A stretch of 39,341 bases of DNA from IMG/VR virus record IMGVR_UViG_3300039106_000480, positions 1 through 39,341 of that record; one strand, 5' to 3'. The DNA comes from a virus. Positions 13,609-19,731 of the stretch are shown here, in pieces. Every line of letters begins with the position of its first letter. Position 1 is the first letter of the stretch. The translations under genes were made by a program, and so were the position numbers. The notes under the pieces are model-generated. The model was not told the origin of the DNA, made no database searches, and saw only the letters and a list, made by a program, of their open reading frames with translations.

Positions 13609-13868
13609 TAGGCGCTCCAGTACGCTTCGCTATCGGGACGGCAGCACCAGGGGGTATCAGCAGGGATCACCACAGGCTCACCAGTCATCAGGCTTTTCAC
13701 CGTGATATACTCATCGGCCTTCTTGGCGACCAGGTCACGGTAGATACCGATATCGCCCATCGTGTAACCAGCACCGAGTTTGGCGACCAGGTTGATAGCC
13801 GACTTGGCGTAGGTGTAGGTCTTTTCGACCCTCAGAGTCTCGGTATGGTAGACCACGTATCCAGCCAT
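13608..13868 (-). CDS. Conserved phage protein (SLMTGEPV..ETYWSA type)
   Basis: 86 residues from ATG 13868, with AAGGA nine bases upstream. The C-terminal pattern VKSLMTGEPVVIPADTPWCCRPDSEAYWSA is common to small proteins of many phages. A YxVYxTET N-terminus is also shared. Function unknown. Confidence 0.7.
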   Translation of the reverse strand: MAGYVVYHTETLRVEKTYTYAKSAINLVAKLGAGYTMGDIGIYRDLVAKKADEYITVKSLMTGEPVVIPADTPWCCRPDSEAYWSA

Positions 13869-13901
13869 GGGTTTCTTTCCTTGTTCGTTCATCATGGAAC
13901 C

Positions 13902-13960
13902 ATTATAGCAGGTTCCAGGTAAAGGTCAACTACCGTAGGCACTGTTGTTTTTAAGCAACA
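13902..13960 (-). promoter_or_regulatory. Palindrome-promoter module, long-gap class
   Basis: Minus-strand TTGACC (13924-13929), 16 bp, TATAAT (13902-13907). Palindrome TGTTG..CAACA 13943-13960, 14 bp upstream of the -35 box. The gap contains TACCGTAGG. Confidence 0.8.
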
Positions 13961-14325
13961 ACCTTGGATCGGATGTAACCAAAGGGAAGACCAAGGTTGT
14001 ATTCCAGGAACTCCATATCGCCGTTAGTCTCAAAGGCCTCGTCCAACCAGCGGATCGCCATAGCACGGTTGCGGGCACCGAGTTCCCTCAGACCATAGAT
14101 CCGTTCCTCGAAGTCCTTGATCGCTTGCGCTTCCTGTTGTTCCCGCTGGTCTTCCTGCTCACCGATACGGGCACCAAGGCGCTGGAACTCAGCCTCGAAG
14201 TCCGCCTCAGTCCAATCCGAAACGTCATTGGTCGGGCGGAACCCATAGGCGTCCTTGAACATATCAGAGTAGGTCACGCCGTATTGTTCCAGCGTGGTCA
14301 TCTGATCCCAGGGCTTGAAGGGCAT
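13951..14325 (-). CDS. Conserved phage protein (YSDMFKDAYGFRP family)
   Basis: 124 residues from ATG 14325, with GGAGA upstream. The N-terminal YSDMFKDAYGFRP motif, a charged coiled-coil centre (residues about 45-75) and the C-terminal RWLDEAFETNGDMEFLEYNLGLPFGYI match a widespread phage family of unknown function. The stop lies inside the next palindrome. Confidence 0.75.
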   Translation of the reverse strand: MPFKPWDQMTTLEQYGVTYSDMFKDAYGFRPTNDVSDWTEADFEAEFQRLGARIGEQEDQREQQEAQAIKDFEERIYGLRELGARNRAMAIRWLDEAFETNGDMEFLEYNLGLPFGYIRSKVVA

Positions 14326-14352
14326 TCTGTTCTCCGTTGTCATCATGGAACC

Positions 14353-14400
14353 ATTATAGCAGGTTCCAGGTAGAGGTCAATACCGTTGTTTTAAAACAAC
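14353..14400 (-). promoter_or_regulatory. Palindrome-promoter module with perfect palindrome
   Basis: Minus-strand TTGACC (14375-14380), 16 bp, TATAAT (14353-14358). Perfect palindrome GTTGTTTTAAAACAAC at 14385-14400, gap 4 bp. Confidence 0.85.
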
Positions 14401-14401
14401 A

Positions 14402-14746
14402 TCAGCATCCACGCTGGTATCCAATGATGTTCCCATAGGGGTCATAGACTGGAATGCCCAGGCAGACTGGATGGCCAAACAGGTTGTAGACTGTACCAGA
14501 TTGGTCCATGTAATTCTGAGGTGCTGCCGGTGCACAGGAAGGGCAATGAACCACCTGTCCGGTGTATGGGCTGACCTGAGGGTAACCATTGTATCCATAG
14601 GGGTGTGGATGAACCACTCGTGGCATCAAAGCACCAGCGACAACGGCACCAACCACGACCGCACCAACCGTGCGTCCAAACGATCCATGGGCATGGCTAT
14701 TGAAGGTCATACCAGCGATTGCACAGGCTACAATAAATTTTTTCAT
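14402..14746 (-). CDS. Secreted Gly/Tyr-rich protein
   Basis: 114 residues from the ATG at 14746 (MKKFIVACAIAGMTFNSHAHG), a Sec signal likely cleaved after AHA. A second hydrophobic stretch (VGAVVVGAVVAGALM) follows. The rest is rich in Gly/Tyr/Pro with four Cys (two in CPSC, VCLG, and the C-terminus). Possibly periplasmic or outer-membrane associated. Family not recognised. Confidence 0.6.
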   Translation of the reverse strand: MKKFIVACAIAGMTFNSHAHGSFGRTVGAVVVGAVVAGALMPRVVHPHPYGYNGYPQVSPYTGQVVHCPSCAPAAPQNYMDQSGTVYNLFGHPVCLGIPVYDPYGNIIGYQRGC

Positions 14747-14750
14747 GGTC

Positions 14751-14930
14751 TTAGAAGGAAGGTTCCTGAACTGGAATTCCATACTCATCCTCGTCCGGAA
14801 TCACCTCATTGGCGGCTAGCATATCCCGAACATCATCTTGGCTCATCCACTTGGCGGCCATGATTAGAGCCTCACGGGCATCCAGGATCCCATCGTCAAC
14901 CAGTTCGATTAGGTAGTCACGGTAGTCCAT
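14751..14930 (-). CDS. Small conserved phage protein
   Basis: 59 residues from ATG 14930 (AGAGGA upstream). MDYRDYLIELVDDGILDAREALIMAAKWMSQDDVRDMLAANE is a small helical family found in many phages. TGATG overlap with the upstream gene; function unknown. Confidence 0.65.
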   Translation of the reverse strand: MDYRDYLIELVDDGILDAREALIMAAKWMSQDDVRDMLAANEVIPDEDEYGIPVQEPSF

Positions 14931-15091
14931 CAGTATTCCTCTCGGTAGCATTCGTCATACTCCGCACGATTCAAGGCTTCCAGCCAGTTCTCGTATGCAA
15001 TCATTTCGGAGTAGGTCATCAGTTGGTCATAGTCTTCCAACTCCAGATCAATCAGGATGCAATCGGCCAGAGTGTATCGAAGTTCGGTCAT
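14930..15091 (-). CDS. Small acidic hypothetical protein
   Basis: 53 residues, Glu/Asp/Tyr-rich (LADCILIDLELEDYDQLMTYSEMIAYENWLEAL). AAGGAG lies six bases before the ATG. First gene of a three-gene unit behind the module at 15.1 kb. Confidence 0.6.
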   Translation of the reverse strand: MTELRYTLADCILIDLELEDYDQLMTYSEMIAYENWLEALNRAEYDECYREEY

Positions 15092-15115
15092 TCCAGGCTC
15101 CTTCATCATGGTTGT

Positions 15116-15161
15116 ATTATAACTGGATTGGTAGAATTGTCAATTGTTGTTTTTATACAAC
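15116..15161 (-). promoter_or_regulatory. Palindrome-promoter module
   Basis: Minus-strand TTGACA (15138-15143), 16 bp, TATAAT (15116-15121). Palindrome GTTGT-N6-ACAAC at 15146-15161, gap 2 bp. A 21-codon GTG frame ends with its TAA in this palindrome. Confidence 0.8.
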
Positions 15162-15229
15162 GAAGGGGCACCAGATAACTTGCGGTTGTTTAAGAGTAGG
15201 CGGTATTGGTACCGCCACTCCCCCGTATC

Positions 15230-15505
15230 TTAGGCCGCCATTGCGACGACCGTAACCTTACTCGGGCGCTTCGCCACCCGCTTGGCCTTGACGCCAACAG
15301 GACCAGTCAGTTTCGCCAGCCGAGCCTTAGCCCGTTGGATCGCGGCATCCTGTTTGGCCTGTCGCTTGGCTTCACGGGCTTCCTTAGCATTGATTCGCTC
15401 CTGAGCCACAACGGCCTTGAGTTCCTTCACCTGCTGCCGAAGGGCCTTGATCATCGCCAGTTTCGATTGCAGAAGCTCCACATTGGCCGATTTTGCTTTC
15501 GCCAT
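15230..15505 (-). CDS. Basic coiled-coil protein
   Basis: 91 residues, very rich in Ala/Lys/Arg. A continuous heptad-like helix covers residues 8-70 (LLQSKLAMIKALRQQVKELK), followed by a basic tail. It may bind nucleic acid. AAGGAGTAGTAAAA precedes the ATG. Confidence 0.6.
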   Translation of the reverse strand: MAKAKSANVELLQSKLAMIKALRQQVKELKAVVAQERINAKEAREAKRQAKQDAAIQRAKARLAKLTGPVGVKAKRVAKRPSKVTVVAMAA

Positions 15506-15517
15506 TTTTACTACTCC

Positions 15518-15727
15518 TTACACCAGATTTTTGTTGATGAGGAAGAGAAATTCCTGCTCCAGGGCTTTCCTCTTGGCCTTGGGCAGTTGGTCGATCACAC
15601 CTTGGAACATAGACTGAAGGTACCCCAGAGTGTAGGCGCTGGCGTCCCTACTGTCCCACCCTTGGGATTCTCGCTTGGCGCGGATCGCATTGACCAGGAC
15701 TTCCAGGGTGTTCGGTTCGTATCGCAT
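15518..15727 (-). CDS. Hypothetical phage protein
   Basis: 69 residues from ATG 15727 with AAGGAA upstream. Central DSRDASAYTLGYLQSMFQGVI resembles other small phage proteins of unknown role. It has its own promoter module. Confidence 0.6.
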   Translation of the reverse strand: MRYEPNTLEVLVNAIRAKRESQGWDSRDASAYTLGYLQSMFQGVIDQLPKAKRKALEQEFLFLINKNLV

Positions 15728-15760
15728 TGTGGTGTTTCCTTGTTCGTTCATCATGGTGCT

Positions 15761-15807
15761 ATTATGACAGGACACCAGCATCCTGTCAAGTGTCGTTTTT
15801 ACGCAAC
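15761..15807 (-). promoter_or_regulatory. Palindrome-promoter module, degenerate palindrome
   Basis: Minus-strand TTGACA (15784-15789), 17 bp, CATAAT (15761-15766). A weakened palindrome (GTTGCG..CGAC) at 15792-15807, gap 2 bp, holds the upstream stop. Confidence 0.7.
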
Positions 15808-16023
15808 ATCCAGTTGGACCTGCAAACCTTCCCAGATACCAGCAATTCCTTTCGTGGTACCGATGCTACAGTATTCCATGGAGTCCAGCGCCTTCTGTAC
15901 AGCCGCATTGGTCTGGGTAAAATCACCAATTCCATTGCGGATCGTCTTCGCGGTGCTGTAGAAGCAGGCCTGTCCAATGATGACGCGGAACCGCTTGTTC
16001 GGGGGAAATCGCTTGATCGTCAT
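15799..16023 (-). CDS. Hypothetical phage protein
   Basis: 74 residues; AGGAACAAAGC precedes the ATG. The segment DFTQTNAAVQKALDSMEYCSIGTTKGIAGIWEGLQVQLDVA recurs in small phage proteins. Function unknown. Confidence 0.65.
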   Translation of the reverse strand: MTIKRFPPNKRFRVIIGQACFYSTAKTIRNGIGDFTQTNAAVQKALDSMEYCSIGTTKGIAGIWEGLQVQLDVA

Positions 16024-16055
16024 GCTTTGTTCCTCGTTTCGTTCAGTATGGAGTA

Positions 16056-16102
16056 ATTATAGCAGGATCTAGACGGTTGTCAAGATGTTGTTTTAAAACA
16101 AC
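16056..16102 (-). promoter_or_regulatory. Palindrome-promoter module with perfect palindrome
   Basis: Minus-strand TTGACA (16078-16083), 16 bp, TATAAT (16056-16061). GTTGTTTTAAAACAAC at 16087-16102, gap 3 bp. Confidence 0.85.
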
Positions 16103-16105
16103 ACC

Positions 16106-16258
16106 TCAGTAAGGCTTGACGTCGCCGATGTGGGCACCATCGCACCAGATAGAGCATTCGAATCCAGTGGCACGGGCGAAGTTCACGGCTTCCTCGAGTT
16201 CGGTGAATGCGCCTTTGTTCATCTGGAAATTAACAAGGTAGACGGTGTAGAGGTGCAT
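16106..16258 (-). CDS. Small hypothetical protein
   Basis: 50 residues from ATG 16258 with AAAGGGA upstream; an in-frame ATGATGAACGAA lies at the transcript start. MHLYTVYLVNFQMNKGAFTELEEAVNFARATGFECSIWCDG suggests a small alpha/beta fold. Confidence 0.55.
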   Translation of the reverse strand: MHLYTVYLVNFQMNKGAFTELEEAVNFARATGFECSIWCDGAHIGDVKPY

Positions 16259-16291
16259 CGCGGTCCCTTTCGTTTCGTTCATCATGGTTCT

Positions 16292-16340
16292 ATTATACAT
16301 GGATCCAGATGGTTGTCAACCCTTGTTGTTTTAAAACAAC
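16292..16340 (-). promoter_or_regulatory. Palindrome-promoter module with perfect palindrome
   Basis: Minus-strand TTGACA (16314-16319), 16 bp, TATAAT (16292-16297). GTTGTTTTAAAACAAC at 16325-16340, gap 5 bp. Confidence 0.85.
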
Positions 16341-16343
16341 AGG

Positions 16344-16670
16344 TCAGAAGTGTCCGTACACAATCGTATCGTTGGTCGATCCGACGTATTCACCACGATC
16401 GCACAAGTAGTCAATCACGCGGTCTTTGATTTCACCATCGTCGGTGCAATCGCTGATATCGATATCGAAATCGAATGCAATGGACTCAGGCTCGTCCTCA
16501 GCGAATTCACAGCAAAGACCGATAACGTCGAATTCAATGCTGGTCCCAGTATCCGCTTCAAGTTCCTCGAGGTAATTGAACAAAACCAGCAGTCCCTCAT
16601 CAGAAAAATTCTCAGGACGGATCGCCAGAAAGTCCGCTTTGAACTCAGAAAAACCAATCGTCTTTTGCAT
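16344..16670 (-). CDS. Acidic conserved phage protein
   Basis: 108 residues from ATG 16670 (GGAG upstream). Strongly acidic, with roughly a quarter Asp/Glu and few Lys/Arg. Family pattern: NFSDEGLLVLFNYLEELEADTGTSIEFDVIGLCCEFAE, acidic middle, then VIDYL and a C-terminal DTIVYGHF. Recurs in unrelated phages; the acidity recalls DNA-mimic anti-restriction proteins, but that is conjecture. Confidence 0.7.
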   Translation of the reverse strand: MQKTIGFSEFKADFLAIRPENFSDEGLLVLFNYLEELEADTGTSIEFDVIGLCCEFAEDEPESIAFDFDIDISDCTDDGEIKDRVIDYLCDRGEYVGSTNDTIVYGHF

Positions 16671-16702
16671 CACTTGCTCCGTTGTTCGTTCATCGTGAAA
16701 AC

Positions 16703-16760
16703 ATTATAGCACAATCACCGGACTTGTCAAGCACTATCGTTTCTGTTGTTTTTTTACAAC
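16703..16760 (-). promoter_or_regulatory. Palindrome-promoter module, long-gap class
   Basis: Minus-strand TTGACA (16725-16730), 16 bp, TATAAT (16703-16708). Palindrome GTTGT-N6-ACAAC at 16745-16760, gap 14 bp. Confidence 0.85.
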
Positions 16761-16813
16761 TGTCTCTAAAATACAACACCGTAGGTACCCTAAATACGCT
16801 CTTTTCTTCTAAT

Positions 16814-17020
16814 TCATTTACTACCAACTAGATTCTTCAATGCTTTTATCAGTAACTTCGCTTCATTTCTAGTAAATACCATACTAGTCAGATATAGATT
16901 ATCTTCGAAATAGTTTATTTTAATATGATCTTCGGGTGCTTCGGGATCAGGCATAATCTCAAAATGATGTTCTAATCCCGTAGTTGCGATATTAAATTGC
17001 GTTTCAAGTCTAGGCATCAT
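16814..17020 (-). CDS. Small hypothetical protein
   Basis: 68 residues: MPRLETQFNIATTGLEHHFEIMPDPEAPEDHIKINYFEDNLYLTSMVFTRNEAKLLIKAL. Beta-rich then helical. Sits after 17021-17329 in the same transcript. Unknown. Confidence 0.6.
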   Translation of the reverse strand: MMPRLETQFNIATTGLEHHFEIMPDPEAPEDHIKINYFEDNLYLTSMVFTRNEAKLLIKALKNLVGSK

Positions 17021-17329
17021 TTAATTGCTCGCAATAATAGCATTAATCATATCGAATGCACGTTTATCAAACCCACCAACGTGCCAGTTTGTAATTTTCG
17101 TTTTGGGTGTACCTTTAGCACCATTATAATTCTTGCCGTCTTTATAATTATAGATTGTTGCAATAGTGCCGTCATTGAATTTAACGACCCATTCTGCATC
17201 AGTCTTATACTCATCGCCTTTCATGGGAGTACCAAATAGACTTTTCAGTTTGCTATAATTGACGGTGATATATCCCTGCAGGTGTGATCCGCTAACGCCC
17301 TTGTAATTCTTTTGAGTCTGATATTTCAT
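17021..17329 (-). CDS. Conserved phage protein (DAEW..DGTIATIYNYKDG family)
   Basis: 102 residues from ATG 17329 with AAAGGAAA upstream. The pattern LQGYITVNYSKLKSLFGTP, TDAEWVVKFNDGTIATIYNYKDGKNY and ITNWHVGGFDKRAF is shared by proteins in many phages and plasmids. Function unknown. Confidence 0.72.
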   Translation of the reverse strand: MKYQTQKNYKGVSGSHLQGYITVNYSKLKSLFGTPMKGDEYKTDAEWVVKFNDGTIATIYNYKDGKNYNGAKGTPKTKITNWHVGGFDKRAFDMINAIIASN

Positions 17330-17359
17330 CGTGTTTCCTTTCTGATTCATCATGAAAGT

Positions 17360-17417
17360 ATTATAGCAGGACTGAGGTAATTGTCAACTGATACCTGCGG
17401 TGTTGTTTTTATGCAAC
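17360..17417 (-). promoter_or_regulatory. Palindrome-promoter module, long-gap class
   Basis: Minus-strand TTGACA (17382-17387), 16 bp, TATAAT (17360-17365). Palindrome 17402-17417, gap 14 bp; the stop of the upstream gene is in the palindrome. Confidence 0.82.
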
Positions 17418-17714
17418 ACTTACAAGTTTCATCAGGTTTTTGATAACATTTTTTTTCTGATACACTTGTGATTTTTCAAGGCGATTAATCATTTCACTAG
17501 TGCGATAGGAGACCGAGAATTCGATTGCATACAGTTTAAGATATGACGACCGACCCTTGGGATCATAGCCCAAGTAACTGATTTTATATTCACCGATGTT
17601 GGGAATCAGGCGCTTGAACAATTCAAGATATTCGATCGGAATATACGCCCAGTTGGTTTTGCTAGTACGATACGATTCAAAATCTTTCAGAGTCACTTTC
17701 GGCAGAATTTTCAT
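17409..17714 (-). CDS. Hypothetical protein
   Basis: 101 residues, moderately basic, mixed alpha/beta (TNWAYIPIEYLELFKRLIPNIGEYKISYLGYDPKGRSSYLKLYAIEFSVS). Own promoter. No family recognised. Confidence 0.6.
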   Translation of the reverse strand: MKILPKVTLKDFESYRTSKTNWAYIPIEYLELFKRLIPNIGEYKISYLGYDPKGRSSYLKLYAIEFSVSYRTSEMINRLEKSQVYQKKNVIKNLMKLVSVA

Positions 17715-17745
17715 TTCCTAGTTGGTTTCGGGCACTACAGAATCA

Positions 17746-17803
17746 ATTATAGCAGAACGGGTGAACTTGTCAATCGGTGAATTTTTTGTTGTTTTTATAC
17801 AAC
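17746..17803 (-). promoter_or_regulatory. Palindrome-promoter module, long-gap class
   Basis: Minus-strand TTGACA (17768-17773), 16 bp, TATAAT (17746-17751). Palindrome GTTGT-N6-ACAAC at 17788-17803, gap 14 bp. Confidence 0.85.
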
Positions 17804-18028
17804 AGTCAGTTCCAGAGTCGGATCAGTCATCATAATGCGAACTTCACTCATCATTTCAGAAATTTCCTCTTCATCCCAACCCCATTTTCGAATTTGATTT
17901 TCGATCAATTCAAGTTTCGCTTCGGTTGTTCGAAGATTAATCACCGCATATGACAAGTCGGTCGGAGTTTGAAACGGAAATTCAACGAAATGCCCGTCAC
18001 GGGTAGTAAATGCTAGGTTCATACTCAT
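17795..18028 (-). CDS. Small hypothetical protein
   Basis: 77 residues: NLAFTTRDGHFVEFPFQTPTDLSYAVINLRTTEAKLELIENQIRKWGWDEEEISEMM, with a helical second half. Second gene of a unit with 18030-18311. Stop inside the palindrome. Confidence 0.6.
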   Translation of the reverse strand: MSMNLAFTTRDGHFVEFPFQTPTDLSYAVINLRTTEAKLELIENQIRKWGWDEEEISEMMSEVRIMMTDPTLELTVV

Positions 18029-18029
18029 T

Positions 18030-18311
18030 TTATTTTACCTGATATCGGTCATAGGATCGAATTACACTTCGCTTATCAGTATTCTTCCGAACCCATTCAA
18101 TGACAATACCCTGGGCTGCAAGTTTTGTAGTAAATTTTAGTGCGTCAGAATCTTCTTCCAAATAGACTGTATCGCCTTTCTGATATGAATATGGGCTGAT
18201 ATGTTCGGCGATCCCGTATTCAGTTAGCAGTTTACGCTTCACCGCAACCCAGCCATGAGCAGGATCAGTATACAGTTTGAGTTTAATCCGAAGGTCTTTA
18301 TACACTTTCAT
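18030..18311 (-). CDS. Hypothetical protein
   Basis: 93 residues from ATG 18311; a leaderless start at 18329 (ATGATGAACGAAACG) would add six. MKVYKDLRIKLKLYTDPAHGWVAVKRKLLTEYGIAEHISPYSYQKGDTVYLEEDSDALKFTTKL has a compact alpha/beta look. Unassigned. Confidence 0.6.
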   Translation of the reverse strand: MKVYKDLRIKLKLYTDPAHGWVAVKRKLLTEYGIAEHISPYSYQKGDTVYLEEDSDALKFTTKLAAQGIVIEWVRKNTDKRSVIRSYDRYQVK

Positions 18312-18335
18312 TCTCGTTTCGTTCATCATAGGTAC

Positions 18336-18398
18336 ATTATACCGCAGAATGGTGAACTTGTCAAGCGGTACTGGTGTGGTGTTGTTTTTATACAACAC
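18336..18398 (-). promoter_or_regulatory. Palindrome-promoter module, long-gap class
   Basis: Minus-strand TTGACA (18359-18364), 17 bp, TATAAT (18336-18341). Palindrome GTGTTG-N8-CAACAC at 18379-18398; gap 14 bp to the extended stem, 16 bp to its core. Confidence 0.85.
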
Positions 18399-18642
18399 TT
18401 GCGAAATGTTCTTTTGTTTTGTCGATTGCTTTATAGAATGATGGATTATTGGATTCATCAATACCATTGTGCCACATATTTGTAATCATTTCATCGATTG
18501 TTTCTTTTACAACTAAATCAACAAGACCATTCAATTCTTCAGGGTAAAATTCGTAATACTCCTCTAGGGTGCTATCACCATAAGGACCGTATCGCTCTTT
18601 TAGCAGATGATCTTTCACATATTGTTTAATTCGTTCGTTCAT
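18388..18642 (-). CDS. MNERI-type small protein
   Basis: 84 residues from ATG 18642. It starts MNERIKQYVKDHLL, the N-terminus shared with the tandem paralogues at 23-24 kb, then diverges (YGDSTLEEYYEFYPEELNGLVDLVVKETIDEMI). Function unknown. Confidence 0.6.
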   Translation of the reverse strand: MNERIKQYVKDHLLKERYGPYGDSTLEEYYEFYPEELNGLVDLVVKETIDEMITNMWHNGIDESNNPSFYKAIDKTKEHFASVV

Positions 18643-18669
18643 TGTTTTTTCCGTTGTCATCATGGTGCT

Positions 18670-18728
18670 ATTATGACAGACCTTTCGGCACCTGTCAAGT
18701 ACCTACGGTAATGTTGTTTTTATACAAC
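18670..18728 (-). promoter_or_regulatory. Palindrome-promoter module, long-gap class
   Basis: Minus-strand TTGACA (18693-18698), 17 bp, CATAAT (18670-18675). Palindrome 18713-18728, gap 14 bp containing ACCTACGGTA. Confidence 0.82.
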
Positions 18729-19457
18729 AGCCAGATACTTCACAAAACCCGTGGTGTCTTTCTTTGCTTTGCCCTTGGCGTACAGCCCGACGATTACATT
18801 CGCAGGATCAAGAAATCGCAAATCAGAATCATCACCGTTAAATACAGCCCGACCAAGATAATCATCGGGCATTTTCTGGGTTTTCTTGAGTCCGAAAACG
18901 ACTGCAACATTATAGCCCTGGTCGATTGCTTTCTTAACGTCATTGTCATTACCATCTGCGGCCGAGAATGTCAGAGAATAGTTGGCGATATTCGATACTT
19001 TACGACCCAGGATTTTAGTGTAATCGTAAAATTGAACGTTCGAAAATGCTTCGAAGATATTGTTATATTCAACACCGTCAACCGTCACGGGATACTTTTC
19101 CCATGCAAGGTCAGAGGTGCCGTTCAGGCGAAATACGGGCGTGAGATTCAATCGTGCAGATTGTTTGATCGCAAGTTTAATATCCTTGACTAGCAGAGCC
19201 ATGAACTCGGTGCGATTTTCAAAGAAAAGGCGCGTCTTACGCTTGCGGGCTTCTTGAATGACGTTGGTCGATTCACCGCGCTTGAACATACCACCACGGC
19301 CCGCAGTATTCAAACAAGCCGCAGTACAGCCCGCGGTGCGTTTCGGGCACGTTTCATAGCCGCTGACGTTAGCAGGCGCCAGATGCAGAATGTAGGTGTT
19401 AAATCCGTGATCCAGACCCTTGAGAACCTTGGGATTGCCAGTCGAAAGTAGTTTCAT
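18720..19457 (-). CDS. GP88-like phage protein
   Basis: 245 residues. The N-terminal block LHLAPANVSGYETCPKRTAGCTAACLNTAGRGGMF, followed by ARKRKTRLFFENRTEFMALL, identifies the family named after mycobacteriophage gene 88, found in phages and plasmids. The three Cys (CX6CX3C) could bind metal. Biochemical role unknown. Transcribed alone from its own module; an AAA+ ATPase lies upstream. Confidence 0.8.
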   Translation of the reverse strand: MKLLSTGNPKVLKGLDHGFNTYILHLAPANVSGYETCPKRTAGCTAACLNTAGRGGMFKRGESTNVIQEARKRKTRLFFENRTEFMALLVKDIKLAIKQSARLNLTPVFRLNGTSDLAWEKYPVTVDGVEYNNIFEAFSNVQFYDYTKILGRKVSNIANYSLTFSAADGNDNDVKKAIDQGYNVAVVFGLKKTQKMPDDYLGRAVFNGDDSDLRFLDPANVIVGLYAKGKAKKDTTGFVKYLAVV

Positions 19458-19483
19458 TACAGCCCTCGTTCAGTACAGAATCA

Positions 19484-19531
19484 ATTATAGCAGGCCTGGC
19501 AAACTTGTCAATAGCGTTGTTTTTTTACAAC
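19484..19531 (-). promoter_or_regulatory. Palindrome-promoter module
   Basis: Minus-strand TTGACA (19506-19511), 16 bp, TATAAT (19484-19489). Palindrome GTTGT-N6-ACAAC at 19516-19531, gap 4 bp, with the stop of the upstream membrane gene inside. Confidence 0.85.
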
Positions 19532-19731
19532 GGTTTGTTTTGATCGCTCAGAGTCCGCACCGAACCAGCGATATTAAATAACAGCCCAATACCCATCGCT
19601 TGCAGAAAATCAATCTCCCGTGCTACGGTTATAGCAGGCACTAGAGCATTATTCCAGAGAAATTGAATGATAATCGCATAAACAAGTAATGCGACAGATA
19701 ATAGCAGCAGAGAGAATAATAGTTTCTTCAT
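19525..19731 (-). CDS. Small membrane protein
   Basis: 68 residues. Signal-like first helix (KKLLFSLLLLSVALLVYAIIIQFLW) and a second weak helix near 45-58. The WNNALVPA..AMGIGLLF arrangement recurs in short phage membrane proteins. Starts at the stop of the ATPase gene. Confidence 0.6.
   Translation of the reverse strand: MKKLLFSLLLLSVALLVYAIIIQFLWNNALVPAITVAREIDFLQAMGIGLLFNIAGSVRTLSDQNKPL

Noticed and set aside
15167-15229. 21-codon GTG frame ending in the palindrome at 15.15 kb
   Set aside because: A GGGGGA site and a palindrome-embedded stop make it tempting, but the proline-rich product and its minimal length give too little support to call a gene.
15206-15961. Long plus-strand reading frame of 251 codons
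   Set aside because: It spans two minus-strand genes and a promoter module, has no ribosome site and is a by-product of GC-rich antisense codons.
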